Assembly: GCA_921293015.1 (NCBI GenBank)
Contig: OV121091.1
Coordinates: 39,416,839 to 39,480,838, forward strand
Source of the DNA: Phorcus lineatus
Lineage: Eukaryota > Mollusca > Gastropoda > Trochida > Trochidae
Direction of reading: 5' to 3'
Length of the DNA: 64,000 nt
Shown here piece by piece: positions 12,270 through 24,908 of the stretch. Below the pieces are notes generated by a model, which worked only from the letters and a program-made list of their open reading frames with translations, was not told where the DNA came from and ran no database searches. Every line of letters starts with the position of its first letter. The first letter of the stretch is position 1. Made by a program: the position numbers and the translations under genes.

Positions 12270-13643
12270 AAGGTCAGTAATTTAATACAACTTTATATTG
12301 ATTTGATGGACTAAATATAATATTGTAAGAAAAGTGTTATGATCCAGTCTTCTCTGGTTCATTTTTTTCTTTAGGATTGCTTATCATTAAATTAAAAAAT
12401 GTTTGATTAAATTATTTCCTTAAAACTTTTTAAGTTTATCCCAAATAGGTACATCTGTGAATATGTGTGTTTTCGTTAAATTGATTCCCTTTTTTGTATT
12501 CTTGAAAACATTGCATTGTTTGATTTGGTCCTTTACATGATTTAACAAAATAATTTTGTGTTAAATTTTTTATCTATACCGTCCTACAAAAAGCTTAAAT
12601 TCATAAATTATGTAAAATCTAAAACGATTGGGAATACTCGACCATGTCAGTTGCTTGTTACTGTGTGAAACTAGAGAGAGAAGTCATGTTATCAGAGTTC
12701 ATGTAGTGTGAGATATAAAGGCGCCGAACCGGCCGGTTATGTCTCAATAGGCAAATATTTATCAGATTTAGATAAAGACCACTCCCAATAAGGCCTCTTT
12801 TCGAAATACCTGAGTTATATTCACAGTAAATTCCTTTGTTATCAAGAGAAAATTCATTCCTGAAATAACTAGCTTCTATTTTGTTTTTCATTTTAAATCT
12901 TTATTTAAGGAATTGAATTAACGCGCAGATATGCTTCATAGAGTCATGACGTTAGGACATGCAAAAAACCAAAAACAATACTTATCGAAATCAAGAATAC
13001 AATTACAGACATGATTTTAATTGCTTTTACCATATCATTCTGAAAAATATATACTGCTATGACACCTGCTGTGGAGAAAAAGTCGTTTAAGTTGTGATGG
13101 ATGAAGACGTCATGTCTATACCAGATTGGGGTAATGGTGAAGTTCACAAATTTGGTATCCCTTCCCCTTTTCCAAAAACCCCAAGGTACACAGTATACCT
13201 CCTATCAAATTTATTCGTCGTCAATGCTGAAGTTATGACTTTCTCATTAAAATCAGTTCAAGCGTCTCAATAGCATATTCTGTTAAGCTCTTATGTGCAG
13301 AAATACACCCAAAATGTTAAAACAGCCGGACTGCCTATTACAAATTCAAATTTCAAATTTTATCGTTCACTTCATTTTCATGTGGTAAAGTTTATGCATT
13401 ATACGAAACTTGTACATGTGCAAAACAGGATTTTTTGCTTAAGGTCACAATCAGTCTTTTAAATTGATTTTGAAAATATCATTGGAAAATGTCATATGAT
13501 CATAATGGCGTTTGAGAAGATAACAAAAATGTAACACAATGTATGCATTATCGTATGGAAAATTGTTGATTTTAATGATTTAAGAAAATAGAATACATCC
13601 AATGGTTTCATAACGTTTCGTGACATTGAAGTTTCCAACTTAC

Positions 13644-13815
13644 CAACTGTTGTACTTGCTTATATTCCATCGAAACCGGTCGAATCTCATAATCCACACA
13701 ACAGTTAAGGTTCCAGTATGCTTCCTTGACTCCTTGTAGAGTCAAAATCTCTTCCAGCGGAAATTCAACCGTCGAAATAATGTGTGAAGTTAACGGTGGC
13801 TTTGCTTGTTCTACC
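13644..13815 (-). CDS. Mucin-like gene, N-terminal domain exon
   Basis: This 172-base exon has a TTTCAG acceptor and a GTAAGT donor. One of its frames is open over 57 codons and contains the pieces STVEFPLEEILTLQ, WNLNCCVDYEIRPV and EYKQVQQL. It enters with one leftover base and leaves in phase 0, which matches the phase-0 start of the exon at 9594-9657. Coding style (C-C pair, aromatic residues, no low complexity) suggests a folded domain. I do not recognise the family. The long intron after it (9658-13643) holds no gene that I can support. Confidence 0.72.
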
Positions 13816-14019
13816 CTGAAATCAGACCCAAACTTGTTAAATAGTAGGTATTGAATGAAATAAATGAGATATAAACAGCTATTATAGTGATATGGTTGTA
13901 GTCCTTATCAGGCTTCTTTGGATAGCATAGACAACACCTTCCTATACACTGACGCTTTAAGTTTATACCGTTGATACAGATAGCTTGCTAGAGATTATAA
14001 TGACTTGGATTTTCGTTTA

Positions 14020-14474
14020 AAGTGACACAGGGTATGTGTTTTATAATTTTACACGTGTATTTCAACAAGAGCCAAAATACAATATGCCCTGAGATAAGTT
14101 AAAATCGCCTCCCAAAACTTGCATAACTATCTCTAAAATGCCAAAAAAGTTGATAGATGATAATTAGAAAAATGTGATATTAATGTACTTCTGAGTCCAT
14201 TTTACGTGTGTATTAGTAAAATGACCATTTTAATACTATCAACCCATGTTTATCGTTGTTTCTGCTGTAAATGAGTTTCAAAAATTACGTTTGAGTCATT
14301 GGCGCGGGCCATTGTCCGGTTTTATTTCATAAATCACAACATAAACCGGTTAATTGCCATTATTTTGAACGGATAAGCATTAGGATGCTGATTTTCCACC
14401 ACTATTCATTCATAAAATAACACCATTTATAAAGTTTGACGTATTCAACTCCTTCAACAGACTTTGTGGCCCTT
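14020..14474 (-). mobile_element. TA-flanked non-autonomous DNA transposon (T family), old copy
   Basis: Reverse-complemented, it matches the T-family elements at 23292-24241: a degenerate end corresponding to aagagccactccgtga, then tataaatggtg, then aaaaccggac followed by cgcgcc, and the opposite end at 14020. TA flanks both ends (14018-14019 and 14475-14476). Divergence is clear, so this is an old insertion in the intron between 13815 and 14709. Confidence 0.68.
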
Positions 14475-14708
14475 TAACTCAATTACCCTACTACATTTCG
14501 TAATCACAATGATTTTTTGCAATCAATATTAACTATTTAACTATAATTTTGTATTTCATATCCAAACGAGAAGTTTATTATTTAATATATCTTTAAAAGT
14601 TTGGAATTTACAATATGAAAATGTTCAAAAGACGTTTGTTTAAAACTACTTTTATTCAAATTAGTTTATTTAATTTAAAAACGTTATTCTAGAATAAATT
14701 GTACTTAC

Positions 14709-14775
14709 GGCCCGTACACCAATGACCAATGGCTTTCTAGATGCAACTGCTTTAGATAAGCTTGGTATCTCGTAC
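14709..14775 (-). CDS. Mucin-like gene, upstream exon B
   Basis: This 67-base exon has an ATATCAG acceptor and a GTAAGT donor. In the frame that fits the next exon it reads T-R-Y-Q-A-Y-L-K-Q-L-H-L-E-S-H-W-S-L-V-Y-G, leaving two bases (CC) that form Pro with the next exon. It enters in phase 1, which fits the exon at 15611. The splice sites are near consensus. The domain family is not recognised. Confidence 0.55.
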
Positions 14776-15610
14776 CTGATATAATGTGGACCGTTTCATT
14801 CAAGGAAAAACGATAAGACCATGTGATAACATATCTTCCTTGTTTTAAACCAATTGTTTATGTCATAATTTTGACCCAGGATAAAAAACAGAACTTGTTG
14901 TCCGATATGTCACGACGACCGTTATGTGTCATCTGATATTTGTGAGAAGATACTGTTTTTACAAGAGAACCTGTTGGTCGTTTTGCTTTGTTAGTGTATT
15001 CTCATTCAGTTTGAAGCTTTCAAATTACTGTAAACTGAAATAACTGAATATGAAATGTCCGGACACTTCCTGTGATTCGCAGCCAATTAGAAGTACAGCC
15101 AGTCTCATTGTCATTGTGTAAACTGTAAATATCTCATATAAGTTTTGTGAAATAACCAAATATCAGAAGCCAGTTCTCAACTATCCAGCGTCTTCCTTGT
15201 AATGGCAACACGGCGAACAAAGGAATTTATTTCAAGATATCAGATTAGTTGTCTAAAAATAATACCTATTTGCTGCTTGAATTTACGATTCGCACTTTTG
15301 ATGTTAAACCCGTTAAAATTGTCCCTTGGCCTACATTGTTGAATTTAACGGACAATCATGTTTGTGATTCTTTTTTTATCTGTCATCCTAAATTAACATT
15401 TTTGGAGCGATAAAAAGCAAATTTACAAGGTTTCGTTCTGAAAGAAGTAGTCACTGCCAAAGAACTGAATTTAATGTATGTCTTTCTTCCAAATATGTCC
15501 TTTATATTTTTTTAGAAAAAACTAAATACAGTATTGGGAAAATATCACACAAGAAAAAAAGACATTGTTTTTCAAACGTACGAAAAATCAATTAATTCTA
15601 TAAGACATAC

Positions 15611-15638
15611 CTTCACAGGTAATAACACTTTGAAACAT
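15611..15638 (-). CDS. Mucin-like gene, candidate start exon
   Basis: The donor is GTATGT (15605-15610). Upstream, ATG at 15636-15638 opens M-F-Q-S-V-I-T-C-E and leaves one base that becomes Gly with the next exon. An in-frame TAG lies 24 bases 5' of the ATG, so this is the first possible start in the exon. A possible acceptor (GCTGCAG) ends at 15665, making the exon 15611-15664. The resulting N-terminus has no signal peptide, so about 90 residues would precede the membrane segment. The alternative 5' end through the exons at 19155, 20504 and 25350 skips this exon and the one at 14709. Confidence 0.42.
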
Positions 15639-16473
15639 GTATGAGAAATATTCCAACTATAAGTCTGCAGCACCAAACTTTCTTCTTTCATGGATTTACA
15701 CGATACAAAAAAAAATTAGTTTCGACTTAACAAATTTTCTTTATCACTTCCTGCCTTATCAACTTCTGAATTGTTAATTTATTGTGTGTAAATATATGTG
15801 AAGAAATACAAATACGTTTCTTATCAGAAGGACAACTATCAGCTCAAGACGCGGACGGTAGGCTTGTACCTAATGGTACATATTGTTGCCTCGATAGGAC
15901 GGAGATTCTTGTCATTCAAACATTGGATCAGCGAGTAAATACAAGGTTACCCCAATCACTGTCTACCGATAAGGGCAGAAGGTTGGCCGATCTCACGAAG
16001 GGACATCACTTTTGCAGCCAATGCTGTTAGATTCTAAACTAAATCAGTTTAGTTCGGGAGCACCCGACTAAGACATGCATTTGATTGATTTCTCTTTGAT
16101 TCAGTGGCAATACAATGTCATTCTTTCTCACTTGGGGCTTCATGTTGCAATGTTGCGCATTCCCTAACAGCTGAAAACACTACCATCCTACCTCCCCTGC
16201 AAGGCACAACTATGCTCGTCAAGCCTTACAGCTGAGCGCTGAATTCTCGATTTGAGAACACCGCGATATTATTCAAGCTTGAAAGATTTTTGCAAGATCT
16301 AGGTCGAGTTCTACCAAAGAAAGTTAAACGGTTGGCACTGAAAGTTGGCGAAATGCTGTAACTCTATCGCTAGTTTTCACCATACCTTACACCTAAATGT
16401 ATAATGTTCTTAAACAAATAATAATAAATATAATAAATATTGTTAATGACATACTATATGATTGTTGTTTCAG

Positions 16474-16514
16474 ATGAGAGTTTGTTTGCGCATATGTTTG
16501 GTGATTGTTGTCAG
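16474..16514 (+). other. Possible isolated signal-peptide exon (plus strand)
   Basis: A TTGTTTCAG acceptor is followed at once by ATG and M-R-V-C-L-R-I-C-L-V-I-V-V, ending at a CAG/GTATGC donor in phase 2. Layout (ATG directly after the acceptor, short hydrophobic exon) resembles a secreted-protein start exon. I found no downstream plus-strand exon to join it, and the donor overlaps an inverted repeat. Confidence 0.2.
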
Positions 16515-16553
16515 GTATGCTCTCATCGGGAGGTCGCCAGACAGCATACCTGA
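16511..16553. repeat. Perfect 11-bp inverted repeat
   Basis: TCAGGTATGCT at 16511-16521 is repeated inverted as AGCATACCTGA at 16543-16553 with a 21-base loop. Its role is unknown. Confidence 0.8.
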
Positions 16554-17627
16554 AGTATGTGTATGCGTTACAGAAATGGACATAAATGGATTCTTATCTT
16601 GTTGAAACTTGTTCAGATTTCGACAAAACCTCTGAAACGAAAGGACAAAATATCTGATATCTTAAATCTCACAAGGTTATCATGTCAATATAAATTGTTT
16701 CAACAAAAATGTAGTAAATTTATATATATAAAGGATTAAGATATTCATATATTTACTTTTTTGGTTAAAGTTTGAGAATCTTATTTGAACATTAAATTTT
16801 GAGCTATCCTACCTCAAGTGTGGACATTTGGGTCATATTTCGAGATAACGTTATTAACGCCGTCAAATGCGGGAAAGCAAACGATAAGAGAGATATTTGG
16901 CGATAATGACAATCCCCTCTTCTCTATTTACGTATTAGATATTCATCGCTAATGAATCATTGATTATCAGTTATGACACTCGAGAGAGAAATAAGTATGA
17001 ACTTCCTTATTTGTGAAACCCGTCTTCAATGAAATATCTTTAAAACAAAAAGCGCAAACGACTCATTAATTGAAATGTTGTCTTACTTTCTTGGAAAAAA
17101 ACTTTAACTTAATCAAAACGTTCACTTTTATTTGATTTTATTTATTTTCTATTCAAAACAATAGTTTCAAATATAGACGGCTCTAAGTTAGCATGCTAAT
17201 ATCTCTACATAATCAATTGAAAAAATGTATTTCTTAACAATTGGAAAGGAGCCGATGAGAATTGTTTTTAAAACTATATCTAGAATTTGTTTCCTTTGGA
17301 GATAGCACGTCGACTCAGAAAGATTTAAAGATGGAAGTCATATTGAGGGCAGACTTTTGAATGGACTACTCAAATAACAACACTTGTCTCTTCACAGCCA
17401 CATGTGTCAGCACTTTGTTATTTAGAGGAAATCTACTAGCACAAAGATAAGCTAATAAACAAGTAACTGCCTTGAAAACTCTGTCGCTGATAATTACAAT
17501 CTTTGTCCGCGTTGAGCAGCAGTGTCCCAAGTTTTTAATTGTGTAACTGTCGGGAGTTTATGTCAATCTACATTCATGTGATTTTATAATCAAAAGCTAT
17601 GTTGCACAGGATTAGTACTTTTGGGTG

Positions 17628-17988
17628 ATCAAGCAATATCTCCTAGGAGATATTGTTTCTAGGAGATATTGTTTTGACAGTAGATTTAGAACAATGCCTC
17701 GTGCTGGCACGTTGATGACATCACAAATATCATCGATTAAAACATAACAATGAAACGGCGTCATAAAGGTATGACATCACCATACTGTTAGTCAAAAAGT
17801 AGTGCAGTGTTCAGTTATGCACAATTTTTACGGAAACAAAAATGATTTCGGATGATAAATAGAATCTCAGCCGCGTCTCTTCTCTTTCGAATATATAAAC
17901 ACACGTTAGTGAAATTAAAGCAAACCTCGGATATTTGTAACTTTAATCAACTCGTGTTGATATATTTGAAATCAGAAGGTTAGATTCT
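17628..17988 (-). mobile_element. Palindromic repeat element, P family copy 1
   Basis: It begins gatcaagcaatatctcc and ends with a long imperfect palindrome (about 17869-17988) bounded by agaatct and agattct. It matches the element at 29240-29611 in the opposite orientation. It contains a perfect 22-bp palindrome at 17634-17655 centred on cctagg. No coding capacity is seen. It is probably a non-autonomous DNA element. Confidence 0.65.
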
Positions 17989-19154
17989 GTAATAAGTTTA
18001 TAGAGCAAAGTATAGTGGCTTATAGATGGTTGCACTTCATAATACGACGATATATTTGCAATAAACTTATAGTTCTGTTACTCATCTTTACATTAATACC
18101 AATCTTGACTGTTAAGTTATGTTATTTTATGTTATGTTATGTATTGTTATATCATTACAGACGTATAGCCTATCTCAAAATCTGAAAGCATTGAAATTGC
18201 ATTGAGAAAGTTGCACTAAGAACGTGGCGAGACCCCTGTAATTCTACAAACTAGTTTAAAAGTGCATGATGTCCAAATTAGTTTCCATGGAAACGCCTTG
18301 TAGAACGTTAACCCTGAGTCTGTTTGATGCATGTCAGAACAATAAGGTTCGATCTTTCATCAAATACAGCATGTGAAACAAAGCTTTAAGGAAATGCACG
18401 ATGGTTACATGTTTTTTTGTGACTTTGTTAATCTTGTACACGAGCACATTACATAAGGATAGAGAGTGCTGGTAGCAATGTCAAAATTGTAAATATATGG
18501 TGTAAGTTGTTTTTAATGCTTCTGAATTTAGAATAAGCTCTGCTTTCTTATTAGGACTTTTAAATGGATCAAATGGATAAAGAAAAAGGCCTTCACAATA
18601 ATCTAATTATAAATCTTAATATATGTGTGTCTGAACCATGTTATCATCGTTTCCATTAAAATATTATTTCTTGGAGCATAAATTCTTAATTTTTATAACT
18701 TATGCTAAAGTTTGCCAAGTTTTATGATAAAAGGTTATTTATCGTATTCGTCTCATTCAACAAACTATTAGATTGTAAAGATCACAGATACGTAATCATT
18801 ACATCTAATTGATTTATGTGAAATGCATGATGTAAACAAAGTCACCCAGGGATATTTACTTAATCGCACACATGTAATTGTTTTATAGCTTCCACTCAAA
18901 TAAGGATATTTACATACATGTACTTTCAAGTTTTTCCAAAGGGTGGTTCTTTGAGTAACCAAAAACATTTGTTTTCTCAGAAGACAAAAACTTATCTGAG
19001 CACACAATCCTTGTACACAAGTGCATTATTTGTATATCAAAGAATAAAATGTACTAAATGTATCTAAATAAAATTATCAAAGATTATGTCATATTTAAAA
19101 CCTTTTGCATTCCATGTTTAGATAAAGATCTTAAAATAAGCAAACACATCATAC

Positions 19155-19223
19155 CTTTCTATCCAAGCTGATGTGACATTATTTCCACTTTCCCGTCTCG
19201 GCTTGTAATGTCTGTTGGCTGAG
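19155..19223 (-). CDS. Candidate alternative 5' exon of mucin-like gene
   Basis: A GTACAG acceptor and GTATGA donor bound 69 bases. One frame is open: S-A-N-R-H-Y-K-P-R-R-E-S-G-N-N-V-T-S-A-W, then I-E. It enters and leaves in phase 2, so it can splice to the exon at 13644 (making R-V-E-Q) but not to the exon at 14709. It contains an N-glycosylation sequon (N-V-T). It could also be a chance exon-like stretch. Confidence 0.35.
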
Positions 19224-20503
19224 CTGTACGATAAGAAATTAATCAATGCAGACATGCCGATCGATTGAGGATACATTTCTGGAAAATTTACTCAAGGACG
19301 AAATGTTAAACAATTTAGTCGTTAATTTGATATGTACGACATTTCTTTTTATATTTGTTGATATAGAATTGTATCAAAACATATTTAACCAATTTGTGAT
19401 ATTGTAATGAAAGTGCATGCTACACGAGTTGCATGGAATAATGTGAAAATATACACACTGATTTACCTTATGCAAATGGATATAATTTTTGTATCACTTA
19501 ATGTCGGTTGTCAAGTACCAGGAAGATTTCTTTGACTTAGGTAAATGATGGTGATATACAATGAAAGATTAGTTTTTAAACTTCCAATTGCCAACTGTAT
19601 ACGGCACAGCTGATGGCAGGATTGGGCACATCGGTAATTTTGTTCGAAGACTGAGTAAAGATATAATGATATCTCTGTCAGTGAAATGCAAATAGCGATA
19701 AAACTTTAATTCATATTCAACATTTTGGTTTTTAATCTCAAGATATTTTAATTTCAATATTTTGATTACAAACGTTATGTCAACATTTTTTTGATAACGG
19801 CAGCTTGAACAATCTCATTGGTGGTAAAATTAAATCAGAATAAAATTGATTTGCTGATAAAGTTAAATGAATTACTGTACATAAAGACTCTGAACACAAC
19901 AACTCTTATACAGACCACGCGTACGGGAATTGAAGGTCAAAGGGTTTTTTCCTCAAGTTGCCTAGAAACGTGATTCTTTCGTAATGAATAATGTGTTTAT
20001 CCCGGAAATTATTCAAACAATTGAATGTACAAACGTTTTGAGATCCTATTCTGAGTTTATATTCGTTGTTACGACGACACTTTATATAAAACACTTGATC
20101 ACATAATCGAGTATCATTTTTGTCTTCTGTTTGATGTAGCATTATAAATCAAATAAATATAGTTATCTGCTATGTGGAATTTCATACATATAGACTCATT
20201 TGCATTTTAGTAAGAGAATATTCCAACGAAACAATATTATCATGATCACTGAAAAAAAATAGTTTTATAGACTGAAAGCATATGCAATACAAGTTTGATA
20301 TTGTTTCCTTATGGTTATTTATAAGGGGTTTTTAAAATTTGTGTTTTTAGGATTTTTCACTTTGATTTGTTTTCGCTTTTGTTACCACTGATCACAGTTA
20401 CATATGATATATATTGTTGATACGTCTACCTAGATAAGAAGGTACGTTCAGGTCGATTCAGTAAAGGACTCTAAGCCTGGGGCATTAACAGTTGAATACT
20501 TAC

Positions 20504-20542
20504 TTGCAAGATCCAATAAGGAGCCTGTATTGACCGTCCAAG
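20504..20542 (-). CDS. Candidate alternative 5' exon of mucin-like gene
   Basis: A short 39-base stretch lies between an ATTTTTAG acceptor and a GTAAGT donor. It reads L-D-G-Q-Y-R-L-L-I-G-S-C in the frame that enters and leaves in phase 2, matching the exon at 19155 (joint codon AAC, Asn). The small size makes a chance match possible. Confidence 0.33.
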
Positions 20543-20903
20543 CTAAAAATATCCGGTATTTAAGAGAAACTTATCTGCAGGTGCCACAGTCAAAACATCC
20601 AACAAAAACAGTGCTGCTGCAATTACAAGTAAAAGGCTTCACAATTACACGGCAAATGTTAAATAACGCCAAAATCCATTAGTATTTCCTATATTGATAA
20701 GTTTATTTAGACCGACAATGTTTTCAAATAAAAAAACATAAAAAAAATTGTCCTTTAATAAAGAAGATGTTATTGTTCGGCGATGTCAGACTGCTGAATG
20801 TCACATTCATTATGTCAAACATACGTTAAAGATAAGATAAAAGTTACAACAATTTAAAAATGCATTCAACATCTGATGTTTGGTTCTTTAATGTTTCTTA
20901 CAT

Positions 20904-21004
20904 CAATCTCATTAAAAGTAGCCCGAAACTAATCGCTCGTACCTCGCTACGTTTCTTGTAGCGAGATGCGAGCGTTTAGTTTCGGGCTGATTTCAATGAG
21001 ATTG
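20904..21004. mobile_element. Palindromic MITE, M family copy 1 (101 bp)
   Basis: The ends are CAATCTCATTAAAA and its near-complement TTTCAATGAGATTG. Almost the whole element folds back on itself (stem gcccgaaact ... agtttcgggc). The flanks tttcttacat and tttctcacgt match at 8 of 10 bases and look like an aged target-site duplication. Confidence 0.8.
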
Positions 21005-21991
21005 TTTCTCACGTATGTTTCAATCAGCTCATCATAGAGTGACAGGATTTTGATTTTGTACAAATTATACACTTGTGTCCAGAAGAAAGAACACTGCTAT
21101 GCTAAAGAACTATCCACATTGACGTGTTGATTACAGGTTCTAGTGTTATGTTCTTTTAACAGTTTAAAACAATGTCAATGTATGGTTCCTACGACTATCT
21201 GTTTATTCACGAAGATAAGTCTGAAGATATAGAACAAGGCCTGTAGTTACAAATTATTAATTGTTGTGCTACAAAGCTAAGCAGACAAGGTGGGGAATAT
21301 GTCAAAGTGGGTCAATGCATTGTCGATAAAAGTGTACTAGTTTGTCGTTAATCAAAGATCAAAAGGTACACAACTCTTTCGATATGTACATCATTTCATA
21401 TGTCAGGTAAACAAATATCAAAAATTAAAATAAGAGGCCAGCTGGTGAGTTTTTAATACTTCCATAACGCATTAGATTTACTAACTACATTAAAAAAAGA
21501 ACAATATACAACTCCAATGTTGATTTACGCACTTCCATTTTTTATGTTTTTAGTGTTTTCAAATAAATTCAGGATTCAAGTTTCGTTGGATAACAGTGAA
21601 GATATCTAGTCAACAAACACTCCTAGTCATTTAAGATATTTACTAGTTGATTTAACTATCTTTCATTAGTACGTCTTTGAAAATGATCATGAAATGTAAC
21701 AGATATTTCTTTAAATTATGAAATTTAAAAATGTGACTGCCCTCGTGTTACTAGACATGTTAAACCCCCCTTCAAAATGCACTTCACTGCAGTTATGCTA
21801 CATATTTTTTCTCTTGACTTAAGGGATAAAACTTAACCCATGTTGATACCATTGATTCTGTTATCAGCAAGAAGTAGGGTATGGCCTTAATCCATTGACA
21901 AACAGCAGTATCAAACTAATTCATTTGATTGGTTGAAACTGTAATCAATCATTTATCAACCTAGAATGAATTTGTTCTATTTTTAGCTTAC

Positions 21992-22112
21992 TATATAAAG
22001 GACCGGTAGCAGTTTGTTCTCGTATTTGGAATACGAGATTCTCGTGATGATAGGTTTTGATACACGAACGATCGATCTGTTGGAAGAGAGGAACCTCAAG
22101 ATATAGAATAAA
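21992..22112 (+). promoter_or_regulatory. Promoter-like TATA box with nearby AATAAA
   Basis: TATATAAAGG at 21992-22001 is followed 115 bases later by AATAAA (22107-22112). Between them are no long ORFs. This could be a small RNA unit, part of a mobile element, or chance in AT-rich DNA. Confidence 0.2.
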
Positions 22113-22388
22113 CTCTTGCAAAATGAATATTTATTGCTATTCAATCATAATCTATAGTTGTATCAACGTCAATGTTATGTAACTACCTGCAGAATAAAAA
22201 CAAATTCATAGTTATTGAATTGTAAAAATTTCGAATATTTAGTGTGAGAATGAAATTGAGTAGATTAAGACGTCGAGTTATAGTAAAAAAATGCTGAAAA
22301 GTACAAACTATGACATGTTTATAAAGTTGCATTGCATTCAACGTATAGTTTGAAACTACAATAAGTTAGTTGTTTATTTTGGGTTTTC

Positions 22389-22813
22389 AAGAGTAACTCC
22401 GCGAGTTGTTTGAGTCACATATTCCAGACTTTATGAATGGTGTCAGTTAATTGACAACACCGACCCTTACTTAAAAATATCATTTCAAACATTTTCTGTT
22501 TAGTGAGGTGACAGTAGAAAGGTATAAAATCGCGACTTTGATCGAAAACCAGACAATGACACGCATTAATTAGTCAAACGTAAGTATCTAAAGAAAACAT
22601 AATGACAGTTAGTAGTTGTTAGTTGTTAGATTATATTACTAGTATCAGTGTAAATAAGACATGTAATTTCGCCTTCCGTACAGAATAAAAGATAATGCAC
22701 AAAATATTGTCACTTTTTTTGGGATGAGTTAGTGAGATGTTTTGAATTTATACTCTTCTATATTGTATTTAGGTTAGTATTAATGCCGAGCCTGAAAACA
22801 CGCAGTGTCTCTT
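22389..22813 (+). mobile_element. T-family transposon, degenerate copy
   Basis: Degenerate start aagagtaactccgcgagttg, interior atgaatggtgtca, gatcgaaaacc and actagtatc, and an end of gcagtgtctctt follow the same order as in the copies at 23292-24241. Several short insertions and substitutions show that it is older. Confidence 0.65.
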
Positions 22814-23291
22814 CTATGAATGGCGTATGACAATGACCCTCACAGATAATCTGTAAACAATGGTGTGTTGTTACATTCTCAATATAGTCGCTAAACGGTA
22901 AGTCTACCCAATCGTAAATCAAGATATACTGTCATGATTGTGAGAAGAAAATGGTAGATCTTCTGATGTTTTTTAATTCATGATAAGGAGATCATGCATT
23001 TGCAAGCATAAATCAACTTTTATTTCATTTGTTGTCTTATTTTTTACCACACTACTTTAAATTTTACATGGCTAAATTTTTGGGTTGCTAGGGCCACACG
23101 TACATATTATTTCTTTCAAGTTGAAGAAATACCCTGTATCGTACGCGGTTGCCAAACTTGTTGAAAGGTTGAATGCTAAGTATTACCTTTTCACGAAAGA
23201 TAGATGGGTTATTATGAATCATAGAGAAAAATTGGGACGATGAAATTAAAGAGATACCGAGCGAAAATATTGTGTTGTTGTGGTCTGCTTA

Positions 23292-24241
23292 AAGAGACAC
23301 GCCGTGAGTTGTTGGAGTCATATATGCCAAACTTAAAGAGCCACTCCGTGAGTTGTTGGAGTCATATATGCCAAACTTAATAAATGGTGTCATTTTGTCG
23401 CGAAGTATCTACTGTTACCAGACAAACACATTTTAAAGCTTATTGGTTTTTTTACAGTGACAATATGAAGGTAGAACTTCGCAATTATGATCGAAAACCG
23501 GACAGTGGCGCGCGTCAAACAGTCAAACGTTTTTTTGGAGACTTATCTAAAATAGACAGGTGGGCAGTTAGGAGTTGATAGTGTTTGTTAGGTTATATAA
23601 CTAGTATCCACATATATTGGACGTGATATCTACACCTCTGTGCATATATAAGGGTGTCTTTATATTTTCTTGGAAAACCAGTATTTGTCATATTTATGTC
23701 TTTTGGACATATAGAATTAAGATGTTTTGATTTTATATCACCGCATATGACATTTAGGTTCGTATCAAAGAGAAATAATATGTTATGAAAATCACGGAGT
23801 GGCTCTTTAATCAATGGTGTCATTTGATCGCGAAGTATCGACTGTTACTAAAAAGACACATTTTAAAGCTTGTTGGTTTTTGCAGTGACAATATGAAGGT
23901 AGAACGTAGCAATTATGATCGAAAACCGGACAGTGGCGCGCGTCAAATAGTCAAACGTAATTTTTTAGACTTATCTAAAACAGCCAGGAGGGCACTTAGG
24001 AGTTCATAGTGTTTGTTAGGTTATATAACTAGTATCCATGTATATTGGACGTGATATCTACACCTATGTGCATTTATAAGGCTGTTTTTCGATTTTCATC
24101 GAAAACCAGTATTTGTCATATATATATATATGTCTTTTGGACATGAAAAGTTAAGATTTTTTGATATTATATCACCACATATGACATTTATGTTCGTATC
24201 ACAGGTAAATGATATGTTATGAAAATCACGGAGTGGCTCTT
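23292..24241 (+). mobile_element. T-family transposon: two joined copies with shared end
   Basis: Left ends lie at 23292 (variant) and again at 23336 (aagagccactccgtgag). Right ends (tcacggagtggctctt) lie at 23807 and 24241. The second copy starts inside the first right end and lacks its own left end. Terminal inverted repeats of about 16 bp are flanked by TA, as in Tc1/mariner-type insertions. Each unit is about 430-470 bp and has no transposase, so it is a MITE. Confidence 0.8.
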
Positions 24242-24828
24242 TAGTAGAAATTGTTGTTGTCTACTGAAATGGTGAAAATATTGTCCATTCAAATATAAAA
24301 CATTCATACAAAATTCAAATCTCAGATTTCATTAAGGCTCGGATTGGTAATACACTAGCTATTTTTTCACATTTTAAAAAATAAACTTTTCCCTGCTCAT
24401 TCCTCTAACGACCTCTTAAAAAATCCAACATGGTTGAAACCTGCGTATTACTATATTAAAAGTAAAAAGTAAATAAAATGGATTTTGGCGTTTATTTTCT
24501 TATTATATGGAACAACCAACTATTCCCCAAATAATATTTGTGAATTTAACACCCACATAATACTTACACGGTCTTTTTATAGGTAAAAATATAAAACTTT
24601 TGCATATTTACAACTTATTTAGAAGCATATTTAGTGACGTCACAATCAGCATTGAATTAGAAAATAGGCCTTAAAGGCTTCATATGGGTTGCTATCGTAA
24701 GTGAAATTGACAACAAAAGTCATGAATGAACACATTAGTGTAGTAATTTGTACCACGCTTTTAGTACTAGAAACACTTAAAAACGTAAATTTGTCAATTA
24801 TCTTATGATATCACATAAGGTATAAGTG

Positions 24829-24908
24829 CAATCTCATTAAAATAAAATCTAACATTGCGATACACACGTCATGTAGTGGGGCATTTAGATTTCATTTAAA
24901 TGAGATTG
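24829..24908. mobile_element. Palindromic MITE, M family copy 2 (80 bp)
   Basis: Ends caatctcattaaa and tttaaatgagattg are inverted repeats. The element is flanked on both sides by ggtataagtg, a 10-bp target-site duplication without mismatch, which shows it moved as a unit. Confidence 0.88.

Larger units (their letters stand above)
9658..13643. other. Intron of mucin-like gene; AT-rich, no gene seen
   Basis: The stretch contains stop-rich AT sequence, a fragment of a palindromic element at about 9797-9870, a possible retroelement tail at 11582-11690 and a 32-bp tandem duplication. A 67-codon minus ORF at 12944-13147 has a hydrophobic C-terminal half but no splice context or other support. 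Confidence 0.6.
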
